In this document: in pieces, positions 10,541 to 22,628 of the stretch
Position numbering within the stretch: position 1 is the first letter of the stretch
Layout: each line of letters starts with the position of its first letter
NCBI RefSeq assembly: GCF_025698545.1
Contig: NC_068575.1
Coordinates: forward strand, 54,073,980-54,137,979
DNA: 64,000 nt
Source: Gossypium raimondii
Lineage: Eukaryota; Streptophyta; Magnoliopsida; Malvales; Malvaceae
Reading direction: 5' to 3'
The notes under the pieces: generated by a model
Seen by the model: only the letters and a program-made list of their open reading frames with translations
Databases searched by the model: none
Told to the model about the DNA's origin: nothing
Position numbers and translations under genes: made by a program

Positions 10541-11533
10541 TTTATAAATTCTAATATAAAAGTTTTTCCTCCCTTATTTTTAGTTCCTTACTCAGAAATT
10601 AATATTAAAATTCTGTTTTTTTCTCCTGCACTTCTAACATTATTTTTAAGGAATACATTTGATTATTATTATTTTAAATGATTCCCAACTTTCAATTCTT
10701 TTCAATATGTTATTCAATAAAATTACATACCAAATTCTTTTTGCGTTTTATTTTGTAAAACCTTTTTATAAATATTTTGTAAAATATTTTATTTGATGAA
10801 ATGTTTTATAAAATAATTTCATTAATTTAAAAAATAAAATTTATTTAATTTTATAAAAGATAATATATTTGATAAATATATATTTTAAAAAAATACGGAA
10901 ACTAACACTTTTATAAAATAACTTCCTATTGGAATTTTTTCTTTTGGACAAAAGTTATATTTCATAAAGAAATACTTTTTTCTATACAGAGATAGGGGAT
11001 GAAGGTAACTTAGTTCGTGTCCATGTCAAATATCTATTTGATAAGAGCTTTAGCTATCTCTTTATTCAAATCAAGACTCATAAAGTAATACATTAGTTTT
11101 ACATACAATTAATTAAGTCTTAACTTGGTTGACATCAGTATTGTCGCCACTAGAAGAAGACATGAGTTTAAATGTATTTAAACGTGTTTTATCCTCCTAT
11201 TTAGGAATAGGAAAAGAGTTATAATATTATTGCACTAACTAATGAAAGAGGCATAAAAGTGAAGTTGTTTAGATTTAATTTAAAAGAATTTGGTTAACAT
11301 GTAATAATTGGAGATGAAAATAACCCAAGTTTGTTTTACTTGTCTACACTAAACAATATTATTATTGAATGGATAAGAACTACAAAAGCAAGAGAAATGA
11401 GATGACTAAACAAAGAAAGGATGGTTTGGTATTTATAGGAATAAAATAGTGATAGTTGTCAATTGGAACCTAATTATACCATTTTACTAAATGAAGCAAC
11501 ATAATCCATATTGCGTCCAAACAACGATTATAG
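10541..11533. other. AT-rich spacer before the potassium channel gene
   Basis: No gene, RNA or clear repeat. The last part is the 5' flank of the potassium channel gene. Confidence 0.4.
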
Positions 11534-11540
11534 TATATAA
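11534..11540 (+). promoter_or_regulatory. Probable TATA box of the two-pore channel gene
   Basis: TATATAAGG starts at 11534, about 200 bp before the preferred ATG. A transcription start near 11565 would give a leader of about 175 nt, or about 60 nt if the in-frame ATG at 11626 is used. Confidence 0.45.
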
Positions 11541-11739
11541 GGTGCACTGTGTTTATGTTTAATTTTTAATTTTATTTTTATGTATATTTGACTAAAGAGA
11601 AAGCTGAGTGTGTTCCTTAAAAGCAATGTCACAATATCGAAAGTTTAAACCTGAAGCCAACTACCTCTCAACAACCACCACGATCTTGAAGACGCAAAAA
11701 AGTAAAAGGCTTCTTTTTCTGTTGTGTTGGTTTTCTGAG

Positions 11740-13105
11740 ATGGCAGATGAGCCTTTTCTCTCCCCCCAATCAAAACCCGAATTTCGGCACATCCTTGATG
11801 ACTCTCATCATGGCTTTTATCTCACAATCCCACAGTCAATCTCAACACCAGCCCTCTTGCTATCTGAAATCGAGGACCACCCGCAGATTCAACCCCCTCC
11901 CCGTTTTGATTATCCTGTTCCTAGTACAGGGTCAAAGAAGCCCGGTTCTCTCAAGCGATGTAAAACGGCTCCGGCCATGGCTGTCATGCGTGATTTGAAG
12001 CCCAAAACACCCCAAGTGCCTAAACCTCAATCTGAGTCCAGCTCCATTATCAGGCAAGCTGTTTTCTTGCTCTCCATTTACTTAATTCTCGGTGTTGTTA
12101 TTTATTCGTTTAACAGAGATGAATTCTCGGGTATCGAGACTCACCCGGTTGTTGATGCTCTCTACTTCTGTATAGTCACTATGTGCACCATTGGTTATGG
12201 TGATATAGCTCCTTTAACCCCAGCTACCAAGATTTTTGCTTGTGTGTTTGTGTTGGTGGGTTTTGGTTTTATTGATATATTGTTGAGTGGGGTTGTGAAT
12301 TATGTCCTCGACTTGCAAGAGAACATGATATTAACTGGGATTCAGATGGAGAAATCACAACAAGGGTTTTCAGCTAGGGATTACATTGTTGATGTGGACA
12401 AAGGAAGGATGAGGATTAGGCTTAAAGTCAGTTTGGCACTTGGGGTTGTGGTGTTGTGTATTGGGATCGGATCTCTGATTTTGTACTTTGTGGAGAGCTT
12501 GGACTGGGTTGATTCTATTTACTTGTCTGTTATGTCTGTTACCACAGTTGGATATGGGGACAGGGCCTTTAAGACTCTGCCTGGACGCTTGTTCGCTGGT
12601 GTTTGGCTCCTGATTTCGACGCTGGCTGTTGCTAGAGCTTTCCTGTATTTGGCTGAAGCAAGGGTTAACAAGCGGCATAGGAGGATTGCCAAGTGGGTAC
12701 TACATAGGGATATCACTATTGAGGATTTGCTAGCTGCTGACATAAACAACAATGGTTTTATCAGGTCGGGTTTCTATCTTTCTAGGTAATTTTGGAATGA
12801 ACTCTATGTGCTGCTTGTTTGAAATTAAAGGGCTTGTAGTCTATGAATTCATGAGGGTGTTTATTTATTCTCTAGCAGACTAATGGGGCTTGTTTGTAGT
12901 TCTTTTACTTGTGATGCTTTTGTTGTTCATGTTCCACCTTAAAATTTCTGGTTGCAGTAAATCGGAGTATGTCATTTACAAGCTCAAAGAAATGGGGAAG
13001 GTTAGGGAGAAGGATATATTGCAGATATGCAATCAGTTCAGCAAGCTGGATACAAATAACTCTGGGAAAATCACTCTTCCTGATCTCTTAAAATATCAAA
13101 TGTGA
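11740..13105 (+). CDS. Two-pore potassium channel (TPK/KCO family), two exons
   Basis: Exon 1 is 11740-12764 and exon 2 is 12958-13105. The intron is GT-AG and splits a serine codon. The protein has 390 residues. It has two pore loops with the potassium filter GYGD (152-155 and 271-274), each between membrane segments: about 103-124 and 164-190 around the first, about 227-250 and 284-304 around the second. Two EF-hand loops follow: DINNNGFISKSE (334-345) and DTNNSGKITLPD (373-384). An N-terminal RCKTAP (73-78) resembles a 14-3-3 site. TPKs are calcium-regulated potassium channels, mostly of the vacuolar membrane; TPK3-like members are reported in thylakoids, and the location here is not settled. 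An in-frame ATG at 11626 would add 38 residues; MADEPFLSP at 11740 looks like the usual family start. All key residues are present. Confidence 0.93.
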
Positions 13106-14579
13106 AATTCAACAGACCAAGTGAACTATATTCATTTGTCTAGAGATTCTCTAGACTTGTTATTGGAAAAGGGCATTTGCATGGGGGAGTTGTACATTCA
13201 TTCAGGTTAGAAATCCCAATTTTTTTACTTTTATATTGTGATATATAAAAAGAAAATGGAATCAGAAAAGAGAGAAAGGGCAACGAGATGCTTCTGATCT
13301 CATTCATATTTGAATTGTAAATTCTTTGTTGCCTATGTATTCATCATCCCCACTTTTGAAATATATATAATGAAAAGTAAATACATATTCGTAGATGATG
13401 CTTCCTTTTACCTTCGTTTTCGTTTTGTTCGCAAAAGTTCTTTGCTTGTTCAAGTAGCTTAGAGATCTTACAGGTGGAATTGAGGGATCCATAATACAAA
13501 TTATCTTCACTCACTCTTCAACTTTCTAAATAAATGTATTTGTTGGATTAGATGATGAGTTTAGCTCTTATATGATCCGACCTACACACATATTTAACTA
13601 CGGATTTTGATAAGTTCGTATTTGATTATTGTCTGATAATCGTGGTTGCTAAGACCAATTTTATCATTTATTTCAGTTTTACTTATATTTAGTTTCTTTA
13701 TCCTTTTTATTATTCTTCAATTCAAATCCTTCATTTTTTATTTGTTTTAGTTTTAATTTAATTTCAAACAAACAACTTGGAATCAAATTTTATTGAAAGT
13801 TTGAATTTTGGATTAAAGCTGTTATTTTAAACCTCTTCCTACTAAGAATTTTTATTTTGTATTTGTGCTTATTTGTTCTCATATTTATTCGTTTAAGTTA
13901 AACAAATATTTCACGAACATTAAATGAATATGTTCACAAATATATTATATTTTAGATATAATCAAATATACTATAAATAAATAAATAAATAAAATAAGCC
14001 CCCAGATAATAATTCTATTAATATATAATGATTTAATAATAAATCGGCTTTTAAATGAACTTTAAATAATTTAAATGAACATAAATGAGTTTGTTCATTA
14101 ACAAAAAAAAAACCGAGTAAATTTTGGTTTAAATTGATTGATTTAAGTTGGTAAATGAAAATAAACGAACAAAATTAAATTGTTGATCAAAAGCTTACAT
14201 ATCGTGATTGTCTTGGTGCAATAAGCTGGATGACTATAAGGTTGCTCGGCCTAATTCATGTGGATTTCTTAGATCGACAGCCAACATTTGATCTGAATTT
14301 CACCACCAGCTCGCCATTTCCAAATACCTATAGTAATCCTTTTTTTACAGAAAGAAACCAATATTCTCCAAATAGATAGAATACGAATTGTTCTTATCAA
14401 TCAATACAACCATGTTTGATTTTCATCATAATCCAACATACCATTTGAAATCTGCAAGACAAGCTGAATCTGTTTATTCAAAGATTTGAAGTGGATGCAT
14501 TAGGCTAACGGCACCACTAAATTCTTTTATGGAAGTAATTTATTTGGTAAGAGTCAACGTATCATTGGAGAATATGAGA
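13106..14579. other. Spacer between the channel gene and MIR408
   Basis: The first 250 bp are probably the channel 3' UTR. The rest is AT-rich, with a short ATAA microsatellite at about 13976-13995. The last few hundred bases are the distal MIR408 promoter. No coding sequence is supported. Confidence 0.4.
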
Positions 14580-14700
14580 GTACTAGCAGATACAAGTGTA
14601 GTACAAATTCATCCCACCAAAATAGGTTCTTGTATGTTCAACTGGCACTCAAAGAAGTTGATAGTACTGTAGTACAGAGTCCGTTTAGTACAAGTTGTAC
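14580..14700 (+). promoter_or_regulatory. Cluster of six GTAC copper-response cores upstream of MIR408
   Basis: GTAC occurs at 14580, 14601, 14664, 14672, 14688 and 14697: six in 121 bp, four of them within 37 bp. GTAC is the core bound by SPL7-type SBP factors, which switch on MIR408 when copper is low in Arabidopsis. The cluster is about 185-305 bp upstream of the miRNA hairpin. A TATA-like TTAAATA lies at 14734-14740, which would put the transcript start near 14765. ACGT cores at about 14557 and 14706 could serve bZIP factors such as HY5, with weaker support. Confidence 0.7.
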
Positions 14701-14713
14701 TGTAAACGTTATT

Positions 14714-14728
14714 GGGGGGGGGGGGGGG
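14714..14728 (+). repeat. Run of 15 guanines in the MIR408 promoter
   Basis: An unbroken G15 tract lies between the GTAC cluster and the TATA-like box. It could form a G-quadruplex. It is also a place where sequencing and assembly commonly err, so the exact length is uncertain. Confidence 0.85.
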
Positions 14729-14869
14729 TTAGCTTAAATAGCTCAGAGTTTGGGTTATTATAGCAGAGAGCCATAGACATCAGAGTGGCAGGTTTCTTTG
14801 GGGGCATTCCAACAGAGGCAAAACAAGATGAGGTAACAGTCAATATTGAGAGAGAGTGAGAAAGATGGG

Positions 14870-14978
14870 AGAGACAGACAAAGACAGGGAACAGGCTGAG
14901 CATGGATGGATCTACCAACTGATTCTGTTGTTTCTCCGCCCATGCACTGCCTCTTCCCTGGCTCTGCCTCCTCCATTT
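14870..14978 (+). ncRNA. MIR408 microRNA precursor hairpin
   Basis: The 3' arm carries TGCACTGCCTCTTCCCTGGC at 14943-14962, which is the conserved plant miR408. The 5' arm at 14884-14905 (starting ACAGGGAACAGGCTGAGCAT) is the star strand. Comparing the 5' arm with the reverse complement of the 3' arm gives about 18 of 21 matches, with single mismatches typical of a miRNA duplex and a loop of about 37 nt. miR408 guides cleavage of mRNAs for copper proteins such as plantacyanins and laccases, saving copper for plastocyanin under deficiency. The promoter with clustered GTAC cores fits this. The primary transcript probably runs from about 14765 to somewhere past 15040; its end is not visible. Nearby short open frames are unlikely to be real genes. 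Confidence 0.95.
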
Positions 14979-15041
14979 TTTTCCTCCCTCTTTTTTTATT
15001 TAACTTTTTCACCTTATTCCATTTTGGCATTATTATTATGA

Positions 15042-16856
15042 CTGTAATTTAGATCCAGGTTCATGATAGGTACCTTTTAACAAGGTAATTGTGGTGACTT
15101 TTGTTGAGCCCCAATGGCCCCAGCTCTTTTTTCTTCATTTTCTCTCTATTCTTTTCATTCCAAGTATAGAGATTATTCGTTTTACTGGTAATGGAAATTT
15201 GCATTTTGATTCTCCAACCATTTCCAGGAACCTTATTGTTTTTTCCACTATCACCATTGATTGGGGGGAAATGACACAATAAGAAGACTTGAATAAATGC
15301 TGCATTGCTTTAAGTGACAGACTGGAGATAGATAGAGGAGAGGAAGAATATCAGGGTTTGCCACAATCCAGCTTTTAAATTCACCCCGTGGCATGGCCAC
15401 TAGGTTTCTGATACAGGTTGTTTGGGCAAAGAAAGTTTCTTCTCAGAAAATGGAACTTCACACCTGCACCCCAGGACAACACCCTCAATTACCAACTGTA
15501 AACTACTGTTGGATGTTTTATGCTTGGAACAAGCTTGTGTTCTTTGATCTGGGTTTTGAATAGAACTAGCTTCATGCAAATGGACAAGACTGCAACAATG
15601 ATGATTTATTATTTCCTCAGATGTAATGTTATCTGCTTTTGCTTCCATTTTGTCTTGTTATCTCATGATTTCGGGAAAAAAAAACTATCACTCTAAATTC
15701 TGGGTGTTTTTAGCTTCAAAGTACTGATATTTTATGAAATCAAGTTCTTGGTACCTTAATGTCGATTTCGGAATTGGAAGACACCTTCAAAGAGTAAAAA
15801 TCACATCCATATTAAGCAAATATGATTTGGAATTTTGTTGAGTGTGTTTAAGATTCAAACCAATAATCACTAGGGAGATGAGTAAAACAAGTCTAGCACA
15901 TTATTTGCAACCTTCATGAAAGAAATCCACCCTAAAACTGGAATTTTTTTACTGAAGAAATAGTATAACAAGTGTCGGACATCAGCTTCAAATAAACAAG
16001 GCCCAAAGACCCATTTCTACTATCTACAAATTGCAAAGTTGATTTTTTTTTTCATAAATTCTGTTTTACAATGAAGAGAGTGATTACATCAAGGAACAAG
16101 GGATATAACATTAGAATTGATATATTAATATGACCTGCATTCGTGTGGGACGTAAGTTCTGGCACAGCCACCAGTGACCAAATCTGCTTTCATAATAAAC
16201 CAGCAATACAGTAGCTCTGGGGATCAATTTATGTCTAATCGAACCAGCAAGCTGTAAGGCGCAGAGAAACAACTAAACATCAGAAACTAAAAAAAGCACT
16301 GTTTTAACTCTGATTGGCCTTATGCAAGGAACAACTTCAAATCTGCCTACAACGAGACTAATAGATTGCTAGAAAATGAGGATAACAAAAGCTTATGGTT
16401 TAAAAATTCATCATCATGGAAGTAGAACCACATAAATATAGCAGAATCATTGATCCACATTAACCACTCTGAAATATGCCTGTCTTATGAAATTTGACAT
16501 TATGAATTTACGATGCAGGAGAAGAAAGAAAAAACGGAGCAAATAAGGTAAGTAGAAACAATGAAAAGTCCTAGATTGAGAGGCACTGTTCCCTGGGGCT
16601 GGAAAACAGGATTCCTGTATTTGTCCCTTTATGAACGGCCAAGACAAGGTTGAGCGGGGAATTGGCCCAGTTGGCTATGCATGCGTGAAGAAATGATAGG
16701 GTCAACAAACTCAGATGCATGTATATCGAAATTTACTCTCTTTAGCTGTGATTTGTAAGGATCCTAGTGAATAAGGAATATGGACTAGAGAGGGGAAAAA
16801 GAATAAAAAAGAATTGGTAGAAGAAGAAGAAAATAAAGAAAAAGAATTGTGAGTAC
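15042..16856. other. MIR408 3' region, spacer, and 3' part of the MYB gene
   Basis: The base composition is less AT-rich up to about 15660, which may reflect the MIR408 primary transcript. An 82-codon minus-strand frame at 15648-15400 has no recognisable motif and is not called. From about 16860 down to 16000 lie the intron, last exon and 3' UTR of the minus-strand MYB gene, but I could not place them with confidence. Confidence 0.35.
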
Positions 16857-17143
16857 TTGTTATCATCATCAGTCCAGCATACAGATTGAGTGCAGTCCAG
16901 TTGAATACAGGACTGAGTTTCGGCAAGTTTATGGTCGAGTTTACCCGATTCGATAAACTGCAAATCCTCCAAAAGTATGACATAATGTTTATGCACATCT
17001 TCTGCAGTTTTTTCCCCTCCAACCATGCCGGCTACCACTTCCCAACGATCAGGGTGTTGTTCATCGACCACTGCTAAAGCCAGCTCAAACAACTTGTTCT
17101 CCTCCCAGCTCCAACCACACAGAACATCAGGGAACTTATCCAT
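16857..17143 (-). CDS. RADIALIS-like single-repeat MYB (SANT) protein, first exon
   Basis: The exon runs from ATG at 17143 to a donor at 16857|16856 (AACAA then GTACTC). It encodes 95 codons plus two bases. The SANT/MYB-like repeat spans residues 11-62, with Trp at 11 and 13 (GWSWEENKLFELALA), the DRWEVVAGMVGG turn, and KTAEDVHKHYVILLEDLQFIESG. This matches RADIALIS/DIVARICATA-type single MYB repeats, plant nuclear proteins that often compete with DIVARICATA-class MYBs. The tail LDCTQSVCWTDDD lies beyond the domain. The next exon is short and ambiguous: several AG acceptors at 16700-16780 give only a few residues before a stop, so total length is about 96-105 residues. The gene symbol is not certain. 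Confidence 0.8.
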
Positions 17144-19464
17144 ATGTCACCCCTTTTTTCCTTTGACGAATTCAATAATGGTTCTTTTGAGGCAATTAAT
17201 GAAAGACTTAATAATAATTGCTTTGCATTCTAGGATTCATCGAAGAAAAAAATGGACAGGGTAAACTAAGTTTGATTTTCCAGACCAGATTCTAACACCC
17301 CTATGTCTTTGGGGAGGTGTCAGATACCTGTTTTGAGCAGCAAATCTTCCCCTTTTTTGTTTTTTTTTTTTTTCTTTGATGAGTCTTTTTGTCAAATATA
17401 CAACAGGGTGGAATTTTTTTTTAGTTTAGATCTAACCATGGGCGATGAAAAAATATTAAAAAAAGTTAAAAATGAACTCAACGTAAAATAATGGTACCAT
17501 TAATTTAATCAATCAGGGTCTAAATCAGGAGAATCAATGGCGGAAAACAGACAAAACTTGAGGACTTTCACTAACCATTTCTTGCCTATGCGTATTGCAT
17601 TGCATCGGATTCTAAAATATTGTAAGATCCGGCAAATACAGCATTACATGCAATATTAAAGTAATTATAAAAACCAATAATGGAAACGAATCTACCAAGA
17701 TTTTATCTTGAAGCCAACAAAAAGTTATCACATTTTTCCCAAATTTTTCTACCTTGAAACTAAAGAAAGAGACTTTTGTGGGCAGGATTACATCTTTGCT
17801 TGATTTTTCTCAAGTAATTACTACAGTTGAGAACGGGGGGTCATTTTCAAGGACTTTTTAATGGGTAGAATAGACTTGGTTGCAGAAGAAAACATACATT
17901 TACCGCCTCTCTTCTTTTTCCCTTATTGGACCCCGTCGTTGCCACTCAAAACTCTTCTTCTTCATTTCTAAGGGTAAGGTTTTGGTTTGCTTTTTTAATT
18001 GATGTGTTAACCTGTCTCCTTCAGTCCGGACACTTTTGGGACCCCCCAATCGATTTTAACCATATTCGAGGGCTTTCCTAATAGACACATCAATTAGCAT
18101 CATATAATAAACTGCACCTAAAGTCATTAAACTATTATTAAATATACATTTTGATCACCCAACTTTAAAATGATCACCGAATTATTCAAAGGTTTTCATT
18201 TAAGCCACTAGACTATTAAAATTATTACACCAATTGAAAACTATCATTTTACTTCTCTTCTACAATTCAAAAATAGTTTTAAACGTCACGAATTTACAAA
18301 CCAAAACTCAAACAGTTTTCTTCTTCAATTTCTGATACTAATCATTAAATTGACTTTGAATTTAAAGTACAATCTTCTACTTATTGATGGATACTGATCT
18401 ACTGTACTGATTTTTGACTCGTCACTTGAAACTCGTAAGTCGACTTCGAAAAAAGACTTAACAACTCAATGATTTAAAAATATAATGATTTTTTTCATCG
18501 CTTCACGTGATATTGGTCGATAAATTTTTTTTTTTTTTGTAAAAATTTTTATTTCAAGTCAAGAATTAAAAAGTGGGAAGATTTCATTTTAAGAAAAGAA
18601 GTAGCGACATTTTCCATGACGAAGTTGTTGCCCCCACATAATGATTTCAGCCGGACGAGTAAGAAAGGTGAAAACCGTACCCCACCGCCCACGCATCAAC
18701 CAAATCCCATCCAGTCATATTCGTCATTTGATTTTAATGCTAAACTAATAGACTTTTATTTTAGGCAATCTAATTTTATATGATTCTAATAGTTTTGGTT
18801 TTGTTTAGGAGCCGGAGGATTGCAATCATGGAATTTTGTCTGTCTAGTGGCATGAGCCATCAATTTCTCTTGGGTGGAAGCAACTCGATTGGTGTTATCT
18901 TACCGGTTTATATAGGGTCGGTGTCTAGGTGGCCCAAATGGCTCACATGCCAACAAAGGACGACTTAAAAACTAGTCAATCTCATGCCCACGAGCTTCTT
19001 TAAACAGGGATTGGATGAGATTAAATACAATTTAATACTAGTCCAGTTGGTAGTTTGGATGCAAATATGTTGAGTAACCATTCTGTCACAGCTTTAGTAA
19101 GGGAAAAAGATATTAATTGCAAACTTGTAATACATGGCTATCGAGTCTGCTAAAAATCAGGTGGGGGCAACCATACATATGTCAACTCTAATTAAGCCTA
19201 TAATATCTGTGTAACACGCTACATAATAATATTGTAAAGCTGTAATTGCTCCCAGAACAATCAGTAAAAGATACAACAGGCGATAGCACATGTCATGAAA
19301 GTGTAATTGCCTGTTCCTCTCTGTTAGTCCATGCATCACCAATATGAAGTTGAATATTTTAAAGATTCAGGTTGCAAGAGAACAAAGGGTATGGCCGTTT
19401 CATGTGTGAAAATGATGAGGCAAATAAAATTCTGCGACGGGTAAGACATTACCCGTAATAAACG
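17144..19464. other. Spacer between the MYB gene and the release factor gene
   Basis: The first few hundred bases are the MYB promoter. Between 18060 and 18330 there is AT-rich sequence with phrases such as GATCACCCAACTTTAAAA and TCATTTAAGCCACTAGACTA that feel like a dispersed repeat, but no ends are visible. 19000-19464 is probably the 3' UTR of the release factor. No coding sequence is supported. Confidence 0.35.
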
Positions 19465-22400
19465 TCATTGATCAGAACTGAAGGTTGCAATTGCATCCAT
19501 TTCCTGTTGCAAAAGAAGAGCATCCACAAAGACATCCAAATTCTCTCCCTGCATCACATCATCTATTGCATGATAAGTGATGCCGACACGATGATCGGTG
19601 ACTCGCCCTTGAGGAAAGTTATAGGTTCGAATGCGCTCGGATCTATCTCCACTACCAATCTATTAATATCAAAGTGATTAATACCCAATCATCTGGATCT
19701 GAAGGACAGAATCTAAAATTTCATCTCTTAGTAACCCATACCTGTTCAGATCTAAGCTTTGATCGGCTTGTCTGAATTCTGGACCTCTCCATTTCATACA
19801 GCTTTGCACACAGTACTTTAAGGGCCTTAGCTTTGTTCTGTCATAGGAAGCAAAAAGAAGGGGTAGTTACGAAAGCACCAGGATAAAAATATCGATGGAT
19901 GATACTGTTTAGCAAACCATCCAAATTCATATTTTAGTGCTTTCAAGTTAAAGTCCATATCTAACATATAACCATAGATTGCATGCTTTACTTAAGAGAC
20001 CTTAAATATGCCATATATATCAGTAACCAGAAAGTTTCAAAGACTTATGACTTTCTGTCCTCATGGATGCAATCAAGTCAATACAGAAATACAAAGCTAT
20101 CTATGCAAGACTAGCTTCTTTTCTACTTCATGCGCATACCCACAGATCTTACACAAATAGAGATAACTCTCCCCCATGCTGAGATTCATACCTAAGACCA
20201 GGTTGAAAGTCAAGTTTCAACTGATAAAGTGCCTTCTCTATATGCAAACAAGTAGAGGTAGTTTCTAAAGACATTACATGATAGGGCAGTAAAATTGCCA
20301 AAAAGCTGAAACTAGCAATGTGGATAAAAATTAAGCATGCATCATTAACTTTTCAAACGAAAAACTCTTTTCTCTGTTTAGATGATATTGAAACAAATAA
20401 ATCACGCCAAGGTGAAAAAAAAAACCTAAGAAAGGCTGCAAACTTCACAAGTATGTCTTGGCACACTACTGCACAGTATGGAAAAAATGAAGTTCAAAGA
20501 AAAAGATCTCAACAGAAAAGAATCCAAACTACAACATTTGAGTACTCTTTACCATATGCTGGGATCGTTCATCCTGTATAGTTACTGTTATACCAGTGGG
20601 AAAATGTGTGACTCTAACTGCACTGTTGGTGGTGTTTGCATGTTGACCGCCAGAACCACCAGACCTGTAAGTATCAATTCTCAAATCTTCATTCCTTAAC
20701 CGGACATCTACCTGCAGAACCTCAACAAGAACATCAATCAGAGAAGGCAAAAAGGATATAGTAATTAAAAATATAAATCAGATAAACTGTGACAATGGAA
20801 TGTCCAATACTTAAGTACGAGTGAACTAGTATGAGCAGTCTGAGAATCCGACAAAACTCCCAACAAAATAATCTAACAATCGTCCAAACAGATAAAAAAA
20901 AACAATTGAAACACAAAACATATCCTTAAGCACCTCATCAGCCTGAGGGAGAACAGCAATTGATACAGCACTAGTGTGGATCCGTCCAGACTTCTCTGTC
21001 ACAGGAACACGCTGCCAAAAGAAAACGCCGTTTATGTTGGGCTTTAAAGCATTATATTGCATGTTAAAAAGTCGGAAACAAAAACCTGAACTCTGTGAAT
21101 TCCACTCTCAAATTTAAGTTTCCCATAAACACCAGCTCCTGAGATTGCTGCACTAGCTTCCTGATAAGGAGAACAAGAAGTCAAGGTTCTGTGATGCGGA
21201 CAGGAGATAAGCTCCACAAGATAATTCCATAAACTTTAGAAAGACCAAGATCCTAGAAAACACACAAGATGAAATAGATACCTTATACCCTTTCAGATCA
21301 GACTCTGCTATATCTACCACTTCAAACTTCCACCCCTTCTTCTGTGAGTACCTCTCATACCTGTTGTAACCATCCAAGTAAAGAATTCTCAGATAAGCAG
21401 CTTCTGAAAAAAACTCGTGATTCATGCACGGACCATGACACCATGTTGTACTGACTTACATTTTGAACACATCCATCGCAAACAAAGAAGCCTCCTCCCC
21501 ACCAGTTCCTGATTAAAAAAGCAGGAAAAATATTCAACAAAAAACAATGACAAAAAACAGTATTCATGTGCCACCTCAACATACAGTTATTACCTGCTCT
21601 AACCTCCAAAATGCAGTCCCTCTCATCAGCATCATCTCTAGGAAGTAACGACTTGAGTAACAAGTTCTGCAGTCTTTTCTCTTCTTCCAAAGCCTTACCA
21701 AGATCCTCAGTTGCCATCTCAAGCATGTCTTTATCATTGGGGCATTCAGCCATCAATGACCTCAAACTATCAATCTCCTACTTAAAATGGGGAACAAAAA
21801 GGAAAACTTAAAACAGCATCCTCATTGGACCAAATCACAACATAATAGCAACTATAGGAAACAATAGGATAACGCATAAAGATACCTCTAGGGTCATAGT
21901 ATGTATACAATGTCATCATTTATCAACACAGGTCAACTTACTGAAGGCTTAATTAGGAAAGCTACGGAAATATACAAGATACATGATACCTTCAGACAAG
22001 GGACAAAAGCTTGATTCATCGACACAGAATAAAACTGTAAGACAGAACATTAGTACAAGACAGAAAATGAAGACAAAAATATACCTTCTGTTTGGTTCTC
22101 AGCTCATTTATGAGGTCCATTGAGTCCCTAAGTTTATGAAGCTCTTTGTTAGCCTTCGAATACTCGGTAGGTGAGGCTTCTGGCTGTCTTCAAACAACAC
22201 CCACAAGCTCAATTTAAAAAAAAAAAATCAAAATACAATTAAACAGAAACATAAAAGAATTTGAAATTAAAAGATATTACCTGGTTCATGAAATTCTCGA
22301 GAAAAGCACTCCTATGCTCAATAGCGACTAATCTTTGTTCCATTATTTTCAGGAGGTCAGTAGAAAGCTGAGGTTGCAGCTCTGCCCATTACGAGAATAT

Positions 22401-22628
22401 TGTTCCAATGAATCGAAAGCTACACTTTTTTTTTCTTCTGAAACATAATCTGGTAAGTACATAAAAAGGCTTACCGGTGGAATAATAGCGACAAAAAGAA
22501 AGAAAAATGTTGGGAATCGCGGGTAAAACAAATGATCTTTGATTACGAGGATGGGGATTTGATTTTGCTACTTGAATTTGCCTCAATGAATTCATGCACA
22601 GGATAAGCCCTCGACTGAGTCTCTTCAT
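19465..22628 (-). CDS. Peptide chain release factor 1, probably mitochondrial; 11 exons
   Basis: Exons (minus strand): 22628-22475, 22381-22281, 22183-22085, 21777-21594, 21508-21460, 21360-21282, 21160-21086, 21011-20934, 20711-20553, 19837-19742, 19659-19465. All introns are GT-AG and all phases agree, giving 1269 nt and 422 residues. The codon-recognition motif is PVT (250-252), the P-x-T class of RF1 that reads UAA and UAG. The peptidyl-tRNA hydrolysis motif GGQ is at 294-296 ([11 protein letters not shown]). The EVRAGTGGEEA region opens the middle domain. The N-terminus is rich in Arg and Ser with almost no acidic residues, and ends [11 protein letters not shown], like a mitochondrial presequence. 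The sequence around GGQ ([15 protein letters not shown]) recalls the plant mitochondrial form rather than plastid APG3. Function: termination of organellar translation. Confidence 0.93.

Noticed and set aside
11626-11739. Earlier in-frame ATG for the two-pore channel
   Set aside because: Would add a 38-residue basic leader unlike known TPK starts; kept as an alternative in the feature text.
15400-15648. 82-codon minus-strand frame near MIR408
   Set aside because: No recognisable domain and no exon partners; lies in the probable MIR408 transcript on the other strand.
16447-16647. 66-codon minus-strand frame as last exon of the MYB gene
   Set aside because: No acceptor joins it in phase with the first exon in a convincing way; composition looks non-coding.
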